Source: Terfezia claveryi (lineage: Eukaryota; Ascomycota; Pezizomycetes; Pezizales; Pezizaceae). From it: a stretch of DNA of 64,000 bases. The notes beneath the pieces are model-generated. The model made no database searches and was not told the origin of the DNA. It saw only the letters and a program-made list of their open reading frames with translations. A program made the translations under genes and the position numbers. Positions 36,601 through 48,784 of this stretch are shown here, in pieces; the stretch's first letter is position 1, and the number at the start of each line of letters is the position of its first letter. The stretch is taken from assembly GCA_015179025.1 (NCBI GenBank), contig WHUX01000001.1, positions 434,001-498,000 of the forward strand, given 5' to 3'.

Positions 36601-39169
36601 ATGGCGGAATCCGTGAGGATAGTTGTCTGTGGGGATGAAAATACTGGAAAATCCAGCTTGATTACCTCGTTTGTGAAGGATATCTTTGTTTCTGGGAAAA
36701 TACAGCCAGTGCTTCCGCCCATCACGATTGGTGCACCGGAAGGGATCACAACAACCATTGTCGATACATCTGGTTAGTTAAGGATGGATACCAATAAGTT
36801 TTGGCTGCAGCTGACTGTGCAATGGGTGCAGCTCTACCACAGGAGCGAAATACATTGCGGAAGGAGATACGGCGATCGAATGTTATTTGTTTGGTGTATT
36901 CTGATCATTACGTTCGTTCGTCTTTCTCGGAGTTGATGATTATGGATATGGGGGGTGAAAAGCTGATACATGCTTCGGCCAGAGCTATGAAAGGGTGTCT
37001 TTATTCTGGTCAGTACTGAACCGGAGCTCGGTTGCATAGTGCTCTACTAAACTTTTTTCTCCAGGTTACCTTTCTTCCGGAGTTTAGGTGTAAATGTACG
37101 TTACGGCAACAGAATGTGATTATAAACGGTCTAATATGTGATAGTTACCGGTTGTATTATGTGCCAACAAGAGTGACCTTGCACCTGACGTTGAGGCGGA
37201 AGAGGAGATGATGCCTATAATGATGGAGTTCAAGGTTCATACTCACAGCTGTGTGATTTAACGGAATCCAGCTAATTTTGTTCATGTAGGAGATTGACTC
37301 ATGCATCAGGGCAAGTGCAAAAGAGAAGAGAAACGTTGTTGAGGTAGATATCTAAGTGTTACTAGGTGTTTATATTCTAATATAATGTCATATATAGACA
37401 GTATATCTTTGCCAAAGGGCGGTTGTGTATCCGATTGCACCGTTATATGACTCCAAAGAGCAGGTACCTCACCCCTGGGCATTCTGTGGCCTCTTTATAC
37501 TAATGATCCCTCGACAGAATCTCAAACTAGCTGCCATTGCTGCTCTTCAGCGAATATTCTGTAAGAGTCAACGCGGTCATCAGTTGTATACATTCTATAC
37601 TGACGTTCTATAAGTCCTATGTGATAAAGATCAGGACGGTTTCCTAAATGACCTTGAAATCCAAAATCTTCAGGTAATTTACATTCTAATTGCAGATATC
37701 CTGACTATGTTCTAATCTCGCTCGTTAGATGAAATGCTTCAATAAAACCCTGACCGATCATGAGCTCGAGGAAATGAAAACCGTCATTAGAAAGGCAAAT
37801 TCACAGTGTGCTACAGAGGAAGGAATTACCGAGAGAGGCTTTATAATCCTCAACAAGTTCTTTTGCGAAAAAGCACGTCACGAAACTGTATGGACAATAC
37901 TGCGAACATTCCACTACACCGATAACCTAAGTCTGAAAGATAGCTTCCTCTATCCAAAGTAAGAACCGTCCAGTTCATGTCGAGCTCATCGTCCAGTTCA
38001 TGTCGAGTTTCACCGTCGAGTTCACCGTCTTTGCACGCTGCTAATTGAGACTCAGGTTTGATGTCCCACCAAATTCTTCAGCCGAGCTTAGTCCCATTGG
38101 ATATCGATATTTTTTTGACCTATTCCTCCTCTTTGACAAAGATAATGATGGTGGTCTGAACGCGGGTGAACTGACTGCTCTATTTGCGCCAACTCCTGGA
38201 TTGCCCCCGTCGTGGGTGGAGTCGAACTTTCCTTCATCGACCGTTAGGAGCGAAACAGGGCATATAACATTACAAGGATGGCTCGCGCAATGGAGCATGA
38301 CGACGTTCGTGGACCCAAAGACTACATTGGCGTATCTTGCATACTTAGGGTTTGAGAGCCGAGAAAAGGGCGGAACTACAGCCGCTTTGAAAGTAACAAA
38401 ACCGAGGAAGCGGAGAAGAAGGCCTGGGAGGGTGGAGAGGAACGTGGTGCTATGTTACGTACTAGGGGCGGCAGGGAGTGGAAAGGTAAGAAGGATAGTA
38501 GGGTTATCAGCCACTGCAAGGTGCTGACCAATATGATTATAGAGTTGTATCTTGGATGCGTTTCTTAATAGAATCTTTAATACGACCTATCATCCCACTA
38601 TAAAAACAAGAACTGCTGTCAACAGCGTGGAGCTACAAGGAGGCAAACAGTGCTATCTAATCGTAACTTTCCCTTTTCTTTCCTTACTCGTAGTCCCACT
38701 AACTATCGATCTCCAGTTAGAAGAACTGGGTGAACTCGAACCCGCCATCCTCGAAAACTCCGCGAAGCTCAATGCCTGCGACGTCGTCTGCTATACCTAT
38801 GATTCCTCCGACCCCGACAGTTTCGCATACATCGTCGAGCTCCGAAAACGGTACCCTCAACTAGACGAATTACCCGCCGTCTATGCTGCGACAAAGGCAG
38901 ATCTAGACAAGACTACACAAAGGTACGAAATGCAGCCTGATGTATACACTAGAGAAATGGGTATGACTGCGCCATTGCATGTGAGCTCGACGTGGAATTC
39001 GATTTCCGAGTTGTTTGTTACGATTGCGGAGGCAGCGTTGGTGCCCAGTACGGCGTATCCGAGGTTAGAGGGGGATCCGATTGATAGGACGAATTTGTAC
39101 ATTGCGGGTGGTGTTGTCGTGGCGACAGTTGCGACGTTGTATTTTATGTGGAAAAGGGGGTATACGTAA
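36601..39169 (+). CDS. GEM1: Mitochondrial Rho GTPase Miro (Gem1)
   Basis: Tail-anchored outer mitochondrial membrane GTPase for mitochondrial inheritance and ER-mitochondria contact (ERMES-associated). Thirteen exons: 36601-36772, 36832-36911, 36983-37008, 37065-37095, 37145-37234, 37290-37343, 37398-37463, 37518-37560, 37615-37673, 37729-37958, 38056-38485, 38543-38662, 38717-39169; 617 residues. N-terminal GTPase: P-loop GDENTGKS (11-18), DTSA switch, ANKSD. Two EF-hands: [12 protein letters not shown] (~191-202) and [12 protein letters not shown] (~311-322). C-terminal GTPase: P-loop GAAGSGKS (~421-428), [20 protein letters not shown]-terminal anchor: [19 protein letters not shown] followed by KRGYT. 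Exons as short as 26 and 31 nt make this the most fragmented gene in the window; splicing restores [19 protein letters not shown] across three of them. Confidence 0.95.
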
Positions 39170-39379
39170 GAAGTTTTGACAAGCGAACTGTAGGGAAAAG
39201 GGGGGGGGTTGGTCATTAAGTTTGCTTCAGTTGCTCTTTGAAGCTGTAACAGGGGTCAAATAGATATCACAAGATAGCTTGGAGTTTTTTATTACCCATC
39301 AATGAATAACCTCATGAGGAAACGGAGGGTCTCGTGGTAGGGTGAAAACTGTAACAACAAATTACTTCTACTATGATAA

Positions 39380-39417
39380 GGGTAATCAATTCCGAACTTT
39401 GTTCATGCACAAGGCTT
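39380..39417 (+). repeat. Left terminal inverted repeat
   Basis: Begins GGGTAATCAATTCC and ends near CACAAGGCTTT; matches the right repeat in inverse orientation with one mismatch (C versus T) near the inner end. Confidence 0.85.
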
Positions 39418-39452
39418 TTAGTGCAAGCCATAAGACCCCAATATAAATCAAG

Positions 39453-39746
39453 ATGCAACATGGTTTGGTCTGTATCATACGCAACTATCACAACATCGCA
39501 TCCATGCCCCGAATATCAGAAAAAGCTCAAATTCTAGAGGATATTGATGCTGCAGTTGAGACTGCAGCATGTTTCTATTTACTGGCACCAGATGAGGAAG
39601 AAGAGGAAGAGATTGAAGAGGATCATATTCAAGACCTACTTGTAATACGAGAAATCATTGCTACCCACCGGTATCTTTCCCATGATACTAGTGCTAGTAG
39701 GCATGATATTGATATCTTTGATGCCTATATCTATGGATTACCCTGA
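39453..39746 (+). pseudogene. Harbinger-type transposase, N-terminal fragment
   Basis: The ORF gives 97 residues; the family-like start is probably MPRISEKAQILEDIDAAVE at 39504. The block with LEDIDAAVE, a run of acidic residues, IREIIATHRYLS and HDIDIFDAYIYGLP resembles the N-terminal region of fungal DDE/HARBI1-like transposases. After GLP the normal continuation (PETAFL) is found one base out of frame at 39742, so it is both frameshifted and truncated. No catalytic DDE region remains. Confidence 0.6.
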
Positions 39747-39838
39747 GACTGCATTCCTTCTTGGTTATCCTCCATCCAAGTAATTAGCTGCTCAAACTCC
39801 TCTCGAGTCCATGGTCGTGGGGTTGTGCTATTCGGCAT
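39745..39838 (-). pseudogene. MYB/SANT-like DNA-binding protein, N-terminal fragment
   Basis: From ATG at 39838 the minus strand reads MPNSTTPRPWTREEFEQLIT and then WMEDNQEG. The W-T-x-E-E-F-x-x-L-I pattern is the first helix of the MYB/SANT-like domain found in the second gene of Harbinger elements. The reading breaks at the junction with the transposase fragment; helices 2 and 3 are missing. Confidence 0.5.
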
Positions 39839-40015
39839 ATTTGTGGTTGAGTGTGGTGTTCGGTACAATCTTGGTGGTTGAGGTGGTGTTCATATTTCGC
39901 GCTTACAAATGCTTCCAACAAATCTTGCAGTTGCAACTTACTCCAACTTCAAATGACGCCACCATGGAAGTTGGCCAATAATGGTGTTGGCCAAGTGCCA
40001 AGGTGTGACACTTGA

Positions 40016-40053
40016 AAACCTTGTGCATGAACAAAGTTCGGAATTGATTACCC
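40016..40053 (-). repeat. Right terminal inverted repeat
   Basis: Ends GGAATTGATTACCC; inverse copy of 39380-39417. Confidence 0.85.
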
Positions 40054-40340
40054 CTACTGTAAGAGTGAACCATTAAACACTTTTGCAAAATATCAACATC
40101 CATCCCACCCACTTCCTGGTAAATTAGTACCTTAGTGAAGATAAATGTATGCATAGGCCTTCTAGTTCAGGTAATATTTCATCACTCCCCTACTGCCAAC
40201 CCAAGCTCAGCAACTTTCCGGCTAGGGAATTATATCAAGTCTCTACATATATATCCCCAATATGCAGCATAATAAGGTAGCTGCTCTTATGTTGCCAACT
40301 CACACCACAAACCTCACTATGTCCAGAATAATACCAGTCC

Positions 40341-41111
40341 CTATCTTGAGAAATGTATCCAGTCATCCTCCTCATCCTCCTCATCCTCAGCCTCATCCTC
40401 CCCTCCTCTATTTATTGTTATATCCATCCTCCCCGCAGCCGACTCTGCTGCCTTCGCCCTCAGCGCCTCCCTCTGATTCTTCAACTTTTGTACCCGTGAC
40501 TCCAAAGACTCCATCTCCTCAAATTCCTCTACTAATTTATTCTGCGCATCCTCTCGGTCCAGCGTTGCCTCGTCCTCCAGGGCTTCACTGTCTTCGGTTG
40601 ATGGACGCCCATCACGGCCAGTTGCGGCTGCGGAGATGACTGCGGAGGAAGGTATGGTGATGGTGGTGGTGGTGGCGGAAATAGTGGCTTCGGCCTCGGC
40701 GATCTCGGCTTCGAAGGCAGCCCATTCGGCTTCGTTGATGTCGGTGGTTATTGGGGGGTTGCTCTCGGGCGTGGGTAGCGGTGTGCGATTCTGGCTGCCG
40801 ATGGGGAGGATAGTTGGAATGATAGTAGAGGAGGAGGTGGTGGAAGTTGAGGAGGTATCGAAGAAGTCGGCGGGAAGAGGGGGGCCTCGTGAGTCAGGCT
40901 GTGAGGATGAGAACTCAGATGAGATGATGGATGGGGATGAGGATGAGAGGGGGTGCGGTCGGCTGTTGATATTGGTATTGGTGGATATAGTAGATATATA
41001 TGTACGCACCGTCTTTTGACGCTTGAATGAGGGGTCATCAGGTTGGTTGCTGAGGGGGGAGGAGATGTGTGGACGTTTGTGGGATGGTCGGGAGGCGGAT
41101 ATGGTTGACAT
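40341..41111 (-). CDS. ZNF830/CCDC16-like coiled-coil nuclear protein, apparently without zinc finger
   Basis: Single-exon gene of 256 residues. The N-terminal third is Ser/Pro/Thr-rich with basic patches (SFKRQKT). Then come LPADFFDTSS, EAEWAAFEAEIAEAEATIS and a C-terminal coiled coil, EDAQNKLVEEFEEMESLE followed by RVQKLKNQREALRAKA, ending in a very acidic tail DEEDEEDDWIHF. The P-x-x-F-F-D, W-x-x-F-E and EEF-x-E-M-E-x-L-E-x-R-V-x-x-L-K patterns are those of the ZNF830/CCDC16 family, nuclear proteins linked to splicing. The C2H2 finger usual at the N-terminus is absent here and I could not find it upstream. A possible 47-bp intron near residue 36 was rejected because it breaks the frame. 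Confidence 0.6.
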   Translation of the reverse strand: MSTISASRPSHKRPHISSPLSNQPDDPSFKRQKTVRTYISTISTNTNINSRPHPLSSSSPSIISSEFSSSQPDSRGPPLPADFFDTSSTSTTSSSTIIPTILPIGSQNRTPLPTPESNPPITTDINEAEWAAFEAEIAEAEATISATTTTITIPSSAVISAAATGRDGRPSTEDSEALEDEATLDREDAQNKLVEEFEEMESLESRVQKLKNQREALRAKAAESAAGRMDITINRGGEDEAEDEEDEEDDWIHFSR

Positions 41112-42606
41112 TTGGGGAATGGTGAGAAGGAGGAGGGACCAAACTAGAGGGGATCAAGGGACGATTATGCAAAGGAGGGTCTGGAATTAATGAGGCTTTT
41201 GGTCTTTGAGTTATTTCGTCAGGGAGTTCTGTGGAGCTTTGTGGAGAGTGCAGCAAACTGTCTGATCTGCACACTCACGCAATGAGTCTTAATTGACTGC
41301 GGTACGCTCTTTGCAGGAACGTGGGCTAATTATGTGTAATGTATGTCTAACTGGTGCAAAGGCTCTCGATGAAGGGGAGATGGGAGGCTGGATATTTCGT
41401 GTGCTAGGCGAGATTCGGGGGAGTTTCATGGTCCCGTGACCAGGTGCTGAGTCAGCTTTATGTCAGCAGAAGCGGCGCTTGCGGATGGCCGCAGGTAAAG
41501 CAGCATCGCCGACCGCGTGACATCTCCTCATCGCACCGGCAGCCACGCTGCTCTACCGCTGCCCTAAGCCTGGCGAGCAAACACTCTAGACAACTCTTAT
41601 CTTGTTGCGGTTCTTTCGACTGCTTTTTTTCCTTGACCGCAGACTACCAAGCCTTTGCGTAAGTGAGAGTCTAGTGAGAGTCATCGCAATCTTGTGCCTT
41701 TTCCGGCCTTTCACCTGCACACACGATACACTCGTCTCATGCGTCTCTACATTCTGTAATTGCTAACTTGAACGGTGAGTACTCGTGCACCCAAACTCAG
41801 GAAAGATGCAGTTGTAAAACGGAGGCTAATATCTGTTAGACTTTGCAGGAACGCTGCCCCACTTCTCCACAAAGACATATATACTCACCCTACAGTCCGC
41901 TACAAGTAGGCATAGCTGCCTTTTACCCTAATAATCTCCCCGGGCTTCATAACAGTCAGACCAGGACAGGACACCTAGAGACGGTTGAAGATATCCCGGA
42001 GGACCAATCAGCTTCGGAGCCTCACGTGGCGGAAAAAAACGTGACTGTTTTTTTGGCTGGCTAAACCGCTCCAAGTAGCAGAAAGAGAGGAACAGTTTGA
42101 AGGAAGATAAGGGTATCGCATAGGATAGGACGTTACTCGTTCGTGGAGGAAATAGGGAGCACCGGTACTCCTCATCAGTAGCTCGGTTTTGTTCTAATTT
42201 TCTGAGGGGATTTGAGATTTCTTTTCGCCCTGACAAGCGGCAAGACAGAGCTAGGACAGAGCAGCGATTGGGTGAAGAGCGAGCACGACTCATATTCGTG
42301 CCAGAAGTAGTGATACATTGTCGTTTATCGATTCTGTTTGTTCTGCTCCTTGGAATTCCCCACATCCTTTGTACCCACGTCAACAGAACCAACTATATTT
42401 CCCCCTCTACTTCCTGTCTTCTTCAAGCCCCCTAGTGTAGTTTCATCTTACCACGTCCTTTACACTCACAAACACTCACATACGCAACCTCCACATCCAC
42501 TGTACAAAGCAAGCCACAAGATAAAGAAGACCACAAAGACGATATTGTATCGACTATAGCATTCTGTCAGTTGCTGGCAAGCAGAGGGTAGCATAAATAG
42601 TCCACA
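41112..42606. other. Divergent spacer between ZNF830-like gene and BYE1
   Basis: No gene seen in 1.5 kb. The right part contains CCAATCA (42004-42010) and CACGTG (42023-42028) about 600 bp before the BYE1 start, and a pyrimidine-rich leader before the ATG. ORFs here are short and not protein-like. Confidence 0.5.
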
Positions 42607-45600
42607 ATGACGGGTAAGCACAACCCATTTGCCTTTGCCGAAGTTGAAAACAAACAAATGTCCCAGAACCCCATCCCCCCCTATCTTACTCCCCCCACAT
42701 GAGATGCAGAGATCGCTCTAGGATGAAAATTTGCTAATTTGGGGTGAACTGCAGACACCGAGCCTCGACGAAGTGGTCGCAAGACGAAAGGACAGCATAC
42801 TCGTAATTCGGACGTTCATGAGCTGCCACCACCCACGCCGGCGAAGTCAACTCCATCCCGCCGAAAGTCCTCTGCTCCAAAGCAACCAACACCCGTTGCC
42901 AGTTCCCCTCCCTTATCAACACCTGAACCTGGAAGCGACGATGAAGATGAGGAAGATGACCCAAATGCACAGATCCGCTGTGCATGTGGCGCAACTCAGG
43001 AAGTGAAGGATGATACCAGGATGATGGTCCAATGCGAGGGATGTAAGGTCTGGCAACACTGCGAATGCCTCGAGTTGGACGAGGACGAACTAGAAGAAGA
43101 CAAGGATTATTACTGCGAAGTTTGTAAACCGGAGAACCACGAGGAATTTTTGGCAAAAGTAGAAAGGGGAGAGAAGCCGTGGGAGATGGCAAGGAAGAAT
43201 AGGCGCAAAAGGAAGGGAAGGAGGTCTACTGGCAAGGGGAAAAAAGGAAAGGCCACCCAATCAAAAAAAAAGGGCGGAAAGAAAGTGGAACCTGAGCCCG
43301 AGCCCGAGCCTGAAACCGAGGTGGAGGCCCCACCACAGAGGGTAGAGCCAGAGGCCAAACCAGAGGCAGAGGCTCAGGCGGAAGCTCAAGCTGATGCTAG
43401 AGCCGAAGCTGGAGAGAAGCCTGACACGGACATGGAGGAAGAACCTAAACCACAAGCTATGGAGGTGGGGGAGCCCACATTACAGGCTGTCGAAGAAGAG
43501 GGAACGATAAGAAAAGAAGCCGAACCTGAAGGTCAAGGAGTGGAGGAAGATACTAAAGAAGGCGTGGGTGTGGGGAAACAAAATGTCATCGAAAAAACCA
43601 ATGGGGGTGCCGGAGAAATAGATAAGACAAATCATGATGTGGAGAAGCCAGAACAGGAGACACACCATATACAACAAGTAGCAGTTGAGGAGAAGAGGGA
43701 GGAGGAAGATGTGAAGATGAGCGGAGTAGAGGAGGTAGAAGGTGCGAAACTGGAAGAAAGTGAATCCCAAGAGGAGGCACCTATGCCTCCTCCAGAGGTC
43801 CCCCAATCACAACATGAGGCACCGCAGGATGTTGCAGTGAAGGAAGATGAGGAGATGGCTGATGCACCAGAAAAGACCACTCCAACTCCGGCTGTGAGTT
43901 ACTATTTGCCCCATATGATTACTCGATGCTAACTTAAGGACAGACGTCCTCTGCTCCAATGGCGACACGGCAGAGGGAGTCAAAGAGAAAAGTTTCAATG
44001 CCAGAACCTCAGCGAGTTCTGCGAAGGAAAACGACGCATGACTCTGATGGTGATTATCAGTCCGAAGGTGACATGGTAAGTCTTAAGCCAACTGACTTCT
44101 ACACCTCAAAGTCTAAGAAACCGGTTGCTCTCCAGCCACAGCATCATAATCGCCGAGCATCCGCATCAACTACCACCAAACAGGAGCCTGGAAAAGAAAC
44201 TTCTGTGAAGCCCTCACGGCGCCCATCTGTACCTAAACCAACTCCCAAAAAGCCTTCTGGGCCTGACGATATATCTGTACAAGCGGAGGCTGTTGAGAAA
44301 GTAGACGATCTGAGGAATAACGCTCGTCGGAATATAGTCAACTTTCTCGCCCCGATCATCGAGAAAATCGTACAGCAAAATGAGAACATCCTATCGGAAA
44401 ATCAGAAGAAGGAACAGTATTCTGAGAAACTGGCACTGGAGATTGAATATCACCTCTATTTGGCCTTGTGGAATCAGCATTCTCAACCAACTCAACAGTA
44501 CAAACTCAAAGCAAGAGGGATAGGGTTAAACTTGCCTAAGAATCCTGTGCTGCAAAGTAGGTTACTGAAAGGGGAGGTGACGCCAGAGAGCTTGGTGCAG
44601 ATGAAACCAGAAGAGATGGCTAGCGAGGAGTTTCAATTAATGGCAGAGCAAGTCAGGAGGGAATCAGAGATTCAAAATACAATTCTTGCAGAAGAAACTG
44701 GACCTCGGATCAGGCGGACGCACAAGGGTGAGGAGATTGTCGAGGACGATATGAACCGGCCTATGGTCAATGATGAGCCTTTCTATAGTGGAGGTGGAGG
44801 TGGAGGTGGAGATAATGTAGATCACGTGATGGAGGAGGCACCCTCACCCAGATCGAGAGCAGTATCCCAGGCAGCAGAAGAATTCCCTCATAGCCCTCCT
44901 CAACTAAAGACAGAAGAATCTATACACTCAGCCCATATTGAGTCTGCCCCGCAGACGCCGCGGACACCGCTCAGTGCACGAACGCCAATCACTGCCCGAG
45001 GTCGCCAGTTCAGTATAGAGGGAGTCTGGAATAACGTCAATACTCCTGAGGGCCCGACTCACCCGAAAACGCCAGGGACAAGGCAGGCTTCACACATGCT
45101 TAGTCTTCGGACAACTACACAACCTAAATCAGTAGTTGATGCGGAAATCGATAAACTACTTGCCGAGGAGGATCATGAAATAGAAAATGAAACACCACCA
45201 TACTCACCTTCTGAACTTACGTTTACTGATTCTGCACTGCCAGTATGGCGTGGGCGAGTCAGCATGATTAGCGTGTCTAATTTCCGCGCACGAGCATACC
45301 TCCTCGGAGGACCAGAAGATGCCCAGCATAAAATCCCATTGAATGACCTGTTAGGTGGGACCATGCTTATCGACGGGCGAATAGGGATCGACCGAGCAAC
45401 TGAATACCTTTGTGGACAGAAGTTCAGCCAAACGAATGAGATTATCGTGCTTACGATAGAGCCAGAGGACCATATTGAGCCAACAGCGGCGACAGAATTC
45501 AACAAGCTGTTTCACTACTTTCAAAAGAAGGAGCGATATGGTGTTGTTGGAAGGCCTCTACATAAATACATCAAGGACTGTTATTTAGTGCCAATTGATG

Positions 45601-46298
45601 TCCGGGATGATATGCCTGATTTCTTTGAGTGCCTGGCCAAACATAGCTTGGAGCAGACACCGAGGAAGAAGAGGGTGTTTGCTGTGGTGTTCGTATTGAG
45701 TAAAACTGGGATAGCGGAGGTCGTGAAGGACAAGTTGGAGGCAAGTAGGCCAAAAACTACTCCTGAAACCCACAAAAGCCCTTTGACGAGAACACCTGTA
45801 CAGCAACAACCAGAGGTCCCCCAGTACCATAACCACCAGCAGCAGCATTACCCAACCGCTCAATCGCCTCCCACATATCCTCCTCAGGCGCATCCGAACT
45901 ACCAACATCCATATCCACAACCCTACGGGCAGCAACAACATCCCTACGTAACCGCGCCATCTATAAATCACCATCCCCATGGCAACGGTTACCATCATCA
46001 CCCATATTACCAGCCTCAACCGCAACAGCAACAATTGCCCATACATCACCAACATCAATCCCCTCCGCCTCCCTCACCTCAACCAATACCTCCCCTACAG
46101 CCACAACAGCAAAACCCGCTAGCTCAGCAACCAGTAAAGAAGTTCCATTTTACACCCTGGAAAGAACTACAAGATGCCCTGCCACAGTTGACGTTCGAGC
46201 AGGTTAATATAATTAATAGCATTGTAGCGAGAAATCCGGCTGCGCAGCAGGACCCGGGGTTGTTGGCTAGGTTGATTAAGGAACATGGAGGCATGTAA
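42607..46298 (+). CDS. BYE1: BYE1-like transcription factor: PHD finger, TFIIS central domain, SPOC domain
   Basis: Chromatin/RNA polymerase II-associated factor: the TFIIS-like central domain docks on Pol II and the PHD reads H3K4 methylation. Exons 42607-42613 (ATG ACG G only), 42755-43893 and 43944-46298; 1166 residues. The PHD lies at ~78-126 in C4HC3 order: CACG, CEGC, HCEC, CEVC. A Lys-rich stretch (GKGKKGKATQSKKKGGKK) precedes a long Glu/Ala/Pro/Val-rich linker. The TFIIS central domain is at ~500-640 (VDDLRNNARRNIVNFL, ALWNQHSQPTQQYKLKARGI, NPVLQSRLLKGEVTPESLV). The SPOC domain is at ~814-970 (LPVWRGRVSM, DRATEYLCGQKF, KERYGVVGR). The tail is Gln/His/Pro-rich. The 7-nt first coding exon was chosen because splicing GG to AC restores MTDTEPRRSGR directly before the basic N-terminus. 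Confidence 0.9.
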
Positions 46299-48408
46299 AC
46301 AGCGAGGGCCCTTGGCAAGTGAAGAGAGCCTCACTGGCTTGAACTGCCTGGTTGTTTTGGAGTTGGAATTGCAAGGAGAGGTAGAGTGCGTGATTGAAAG
46401 TAGAATATGTGGAATTGCGTTTTTATGGGATTACGGTCTCGCGGATTCTCATCATCTCTCATTTCTTTTTCTTTTTCTCCTCTGCATTGATTTTGTTTGT
46501 TTGTCTGGAGAAAAAAATATTTACTGCACACCAGTTTTTTTTTTTTTCTGGCTCTCTTGTTGGTTGCATACTTTTTTGTTTTTCTCTGATACTAGTACCT
46601 ATGTGCTTCAATCTCTTCTCTCTCGTTTTTGGCTTGTGATGCTGATAAGTAAGTGGCCAGGCGGACAGGCGGGCGTTGCTAATTTTTTTTTTTCCTTTCT
46701 TTGATGTTTTGGCTAGGTTATATACTTAGGGTGAGGGCTGGGGGTGCTTGGGTTGGGCAGGGTAGTTCGAGTATCTAAGCCGCGTGGGAAGAGGCATTTG
46801 GACGTCGACGTCGATGCCTCATGGCCAGTTGAATGGAGGGAGAATGAGAATGGATGAGATGAAGTCATAGCATATCAATCGTGCAGTGTTCATGTTATTG
46901 TGTCTGCCTGGGCCTTGGGAGTGATTGAGGAATGTGGCTTGATATACAAAATCATTCGTTTCTACACCTAAAGTATTTTTGGGGTACATGTGAGGTGGTG
47001 GGCAGGGTGCAATATATAGTCGACAGTCCCTATTTTTCGGTGGAACGCCAAGTATGCACTGTAAATTGAAGGTAATGTTCCACGTTTACAAACGCACTTG
47101 ATTCTACAAATAAATATTAACAAAGTATCAAATATATCAATATATAAATCCACTGCGCCGTTGAAATAATTCTTATATATATATATAAAATACAAGATAC
47201 GCATGGATGGCGATAGCACCTAAGACACCAAACTTACCAAACCATTTAACACCCAGTACTGGTGCTCCGCCAAAACAAGCAAAGTATATTACTCCGCCCA
47301 ATATGATATTCACTTAAAAAATACATCTATGACTCAAGTTTGAAGAATTATAATCTCAATTATATATCTCGCCAGTTGAAACAAGTCGGATTTTCTCTGG
47401 ATTCCAGTGGCGCAATTCTTTCGCATTCTTTTGCCAGACAGCTAGCTGTGAGCATGACATCCTTTGTTGAGATAGTGGTGGAAAATAACCTGAACCTAAA
47501 CCGGATTTGATAATTGGGAGTGGAGGAAATTTCCTCCAAGTGTGCAGTCCTTTTGGATTTGTTCTACCGGTAAAGGAACGAAAATAATGCAAACAGTGGA
47601 GAAAAAAAGCCGAAATATACTGACACTTCAGGGAGGGGGGGGGGGGGGGAAGAAACACCAATGCAATAGGGGAGATTGAAGGGCGATCATAGAACTGGGG
47701 GATGGCGAGAGCATCATAAATATTCCGCTAGAGCGAATTGTAGAATCAGAGAGACTAGGTAACGAAGAAACTGAAAAAACTGAACATTCACATCCATTCA
47801 TGGCAGCCCAATCTTAAAAATTAGCCACCTGAAGAACAGAGAACAAAAGCGAGATAGCTAGATCTCTAAGGAAGAAATAGTGCGCCCAATAAGTGAAAGG
47901 TATAGCGAGTAAATCGTTGAAGTAAGAAATAAAGTAACCAAAGCATCGACAAGACTATTGATGAGTGCCAACCCGAGATAAATATTTCTGAGTATAAACA
48001 TACTACCCTGTTTCGTGAGATCAGGAGGGGGAAGCCTTGTTCCAAAGCTTCTATATCCTCACGGCCCATTCAGAACGAGCAACCACAGCCTCAAACTACT
48101 GAGTAGCCGAAAGTTCAGAATAAAGGAAAGTCCCCAAGAGCAACTAAAGGAGTGAAAACGCAAAGAGATACAAAAATAGCCAGGATATCACAAGCACGTC
48201 CTTTTTAAGAAGATTTCCGAAGTGGAAGCAGCTTAGTTGCCTCTTAATGTAAGGAATGGAAGTCCTGTCTCACGATCCCCAAGACCGCCCATTCCCATTG
48301 CTCTATATGCTTTCTCATTTGGATTTTACTCTATAGCTTCTATCCTCTTCCTCATAGTTAGGATCATAATAGTAGTATTTACCAAATGAAAATCCACCAC
48401 TAGAGCTA

Positions 48409-48648
48409 TCAATCATCTTCGGTAGTAGAAACAGCCGAAACCTCATCTGCAGCGCCATTCTGCAAGGCTTTTCCGCTAAAATCACTGCATAAAATGAGGG
48501 ATAGAGCAGAAATTATGAGCACTGTAGATGTAGCCCGCCCACAAGATGCTCCTCCATGCTCCCCGTCAGCATATTTGAGTCCAATTGTTGTGGGGAAAAC
48601 CTGTATACGGAGAATCATGCTGTTACAAGCGTTGTTAGTAATGTACAT
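48409..48648 (-). CDS. Weak small ORF, 79 residues
   Basis: Doubtful. ATG at 48648, stop at 48409. It has one hydrophobic stretch (ATSTVLIISALSLIL) and an acidic Ser/Thr tail (DEVSAVSTTEDD). A possible acceptor (ATGCAG) lies inside the ORF, so the real structure, if any, may be spliced. No family recognised; could be chance. Confidence 0.2.
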   Translation of the reverse strand: MYITNNACNSMILRIQVFPTTIGLKYADGEHGGASCGRATSTVLIISALSLILCSDFSGKALQNGAADEVSAVSTTEDD

Positions 48649-48784
48649 CCGATTGTTATGACTTGGACCTCATATCCACAGTAGGGAGGTCGTCATCGTA
48701 TATAATTCGTCATATAGACCTCCTGGCTAAGGTCTGGGCTATCTCTCTTACTGGATACGATTGGGCCGTGGATGTTGAACCAGA

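Larger units (their letters stand above)
39380..40053. mobile_element. Internally deleted Harbinger-like element (non-autonomous)
   Basis: A 674-bp unit bounded by ~38-bp terminal inverted repeats (39380-39417 and 40016-40053; outer end GGGTAATCAATTCCGAACTT). Inside are the start of a transposase-like ORF on plus and, facing it, the start of a MYB/SANT-like ORF on minus, meeting near 39745. This matches the two-gene plan of fungal PIF/Harbinger elements with the middle lost. No clean target-site duplication is visible; TA flanks both ends if the repeat is extended by one or two bases. It sits between the GEM1 and ZNF830-like 3' ends. Confidence 0.7.

Noticed and set aside
40932..40990. 47-bp candidate intron in the ZNF830-like gene (GTGCGT...AACAG)
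   Set aside because: Removing it shifts the frame and meets a stop; reading through keeps the conserved C-terminal half open.
43110..43880. Long open antisense frames across the BYE1 acidic region
   Set aside because: Shadow of the Glu/Ala/Pro-rich sense codons (read as Phe/Ser/Leu on the other strand).
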